Notes under the pieces: generated by a model
The model's input: only the letters and a program-made list of their open reading frames with translations
What the model was told of the DNA's origin: nothing
Database searches by the model: none
Position numbers and translations under genes: made by a program
Shown here: in pieces, positions 5,612-6,001 of the stretch
How positions within the stretch are numbered: the first letter of the stretch is position 1
How the letters are laid out: every line of letters starts with the position of its first letter
Assembly: GCA_002713285.1 (NCBI GenBank)
Contig: PAVX01000022.1
Span: forward strand, 8,327 to 14,327
Source: Flavobacteriales bacterium
Lineage (GTDB): Bacteria > Bacteroidota > Bacteroidia > Flavobacteriales > TMED113
Direction of reading: 5' to 3'
DNA length: 6,001 nucleotides

Positions 5612-6001
5612 ATGAGAAAATATATACTATTATTATTATTAATACCGTTAATTAACTTAGCCCAAGAGGAATATACTTATAAGCAGGTAATGAAGCGAAC
5701 ATTTACTATATCCGGCTCAAGTTCACAAGAAAATGGACAAACACTAATACCATTGCTAGATGGAGATTTTATTTCAGCAAAAGTAGAAGGTAGAAGTAGT
5801 AGTATATCCTTAGGATTGCGCCAAGAATTTAAATTTATTGGAGTATTTGCTGTAGACCTAAGTGCTTCCTATCATTTTGGAACACTAACATATGATTTCT
5901 CTAATCCAGAATATAATAATTATGAAGAAGTGGAGGAAATGATAGTTCCTCACTTGGGACTTCAGTATAGTGTTTTAAACACCAATTTTTTTACTGTTTA
6001 T
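5612..6001 (+). CDS. Outer-membrane protein, N-terminal part, runs off the window
   Basis: An open frame of 130 codons begins with ATG at 5612 and is still open at the window end. Residues 1-18 form a signal peptide with a pure leucine core (MRKYILLLLLIPLINLAQ) and probable cleavage after LAQ. The mature part has beta-barrel-like strands: SISLGLRQEFKFIGVFAVDLSASYHFG (about 65-91), GTLTYDF, then VPHLGLQYSV. These resemble the neighbouring barrels in style, but I see no clear sequence identity to them. The start is supported by the signal peptide and by the 13-nt spacing from the preceding stop; an ATG at 5601 gives only four codons. The five Leu residues are encoded largely by repeated TTA triplets. 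The C-terminus is missing, so size and family remain open. Confidence 0.7.
   Translation, partial: MRKYILLLLLIPLINLAQEEYTYKQVMKRTFTISGSSSQENGQTLIPLLDGDFISAKVEGRSSSISLGLRQEFKFIGVFAVDLSASYHFGTLTYDFSNPEYNNYEEVEEMIVPHLGLQYSVLNTNFFTVY

Noticed and set aside
1..6001. CRISPR array, tRNA, rRNA, insertion sequence, integrase or toxin-antitoxin pair
   Set aside because: No regularly spaced repeats, tRNA-like cloverleaf, transposase motifs or terminal inverted repeats were found. The gene pairs do not match a toxin-antitoxin layout.

Overview
The window looks like a chromosomal segment of a Bacteroidota bacterium, most likely a marine or aquatic member of the Flavobacteriales. The evidence is an AT-rich sequence (about 30% GC by eye), several small outer-membrane beta-barrel proteins with short signal peptides ending in 'SQ' or 'AQ', a lipoprotein carrying the Cys-rich 'GCxDxxACNY' motif common in that group, and mostly absent Shine-Dalgarno sequences. 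The species cannot be named from the sequence.

Layout. Positions 1-99 (+) hold the last 32 codons of an outer-membrane beta-barrel protein. It meets, tail to tail with a 1-nt gap, a minus-strand block that reads leftwards from 3511 to 101. In transcription order the block holds a stand-alone Smr-domain protein (3511-3263), a lipocalin-like lipoprotein (3235-2744), an intrinsic terminator (2717-2690), an ABC-F family translation factor (2675-723) and an outer-membrane beta-barrel protein (733-101). The last two genes overlap by 11 nt. A 102-nt AT-rich intergenic region (3512-3613) separates this block from a divergent plus-strand set. That set holds a coiled-coil protein with an RmuC-like PD-(D/E)XK nuclease signature (3614-4819), then, after a 68-nt gap, two closely spaced outer-membrane beta-barrel genes (4888-5598 and 5612-beyond 6001).

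How the genes may work together. Two themes appear. One is the cell envelope: four separate small beta-barrel proteins and one lipoprotein, none with an assignable ligand. The other is nucleic acid and ribosome maintenance: the ABC-F protein, the Smr-domain protein and the RmuC-like protein. ABC-F proteins act on stalled ribosomes, and some Smr-domain proteins cleave mRNA at collided ribosomes, so their proximity is suggestive. However, the terminator between them argues against a simple single operon.

No mobile element, CRISPR array, tRNA or rRNA was seen. No clear new multi-gene system is demonstrated. The best leads are the RmuC-like predicted nuclease, the minimal Smr protein with an altered glycine loop, a G7 tract early in an outer-membrane protein gene, and the terminator placed immediately before the ABC-F start codon. 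No intergenic stretch exceeds 300 bases.
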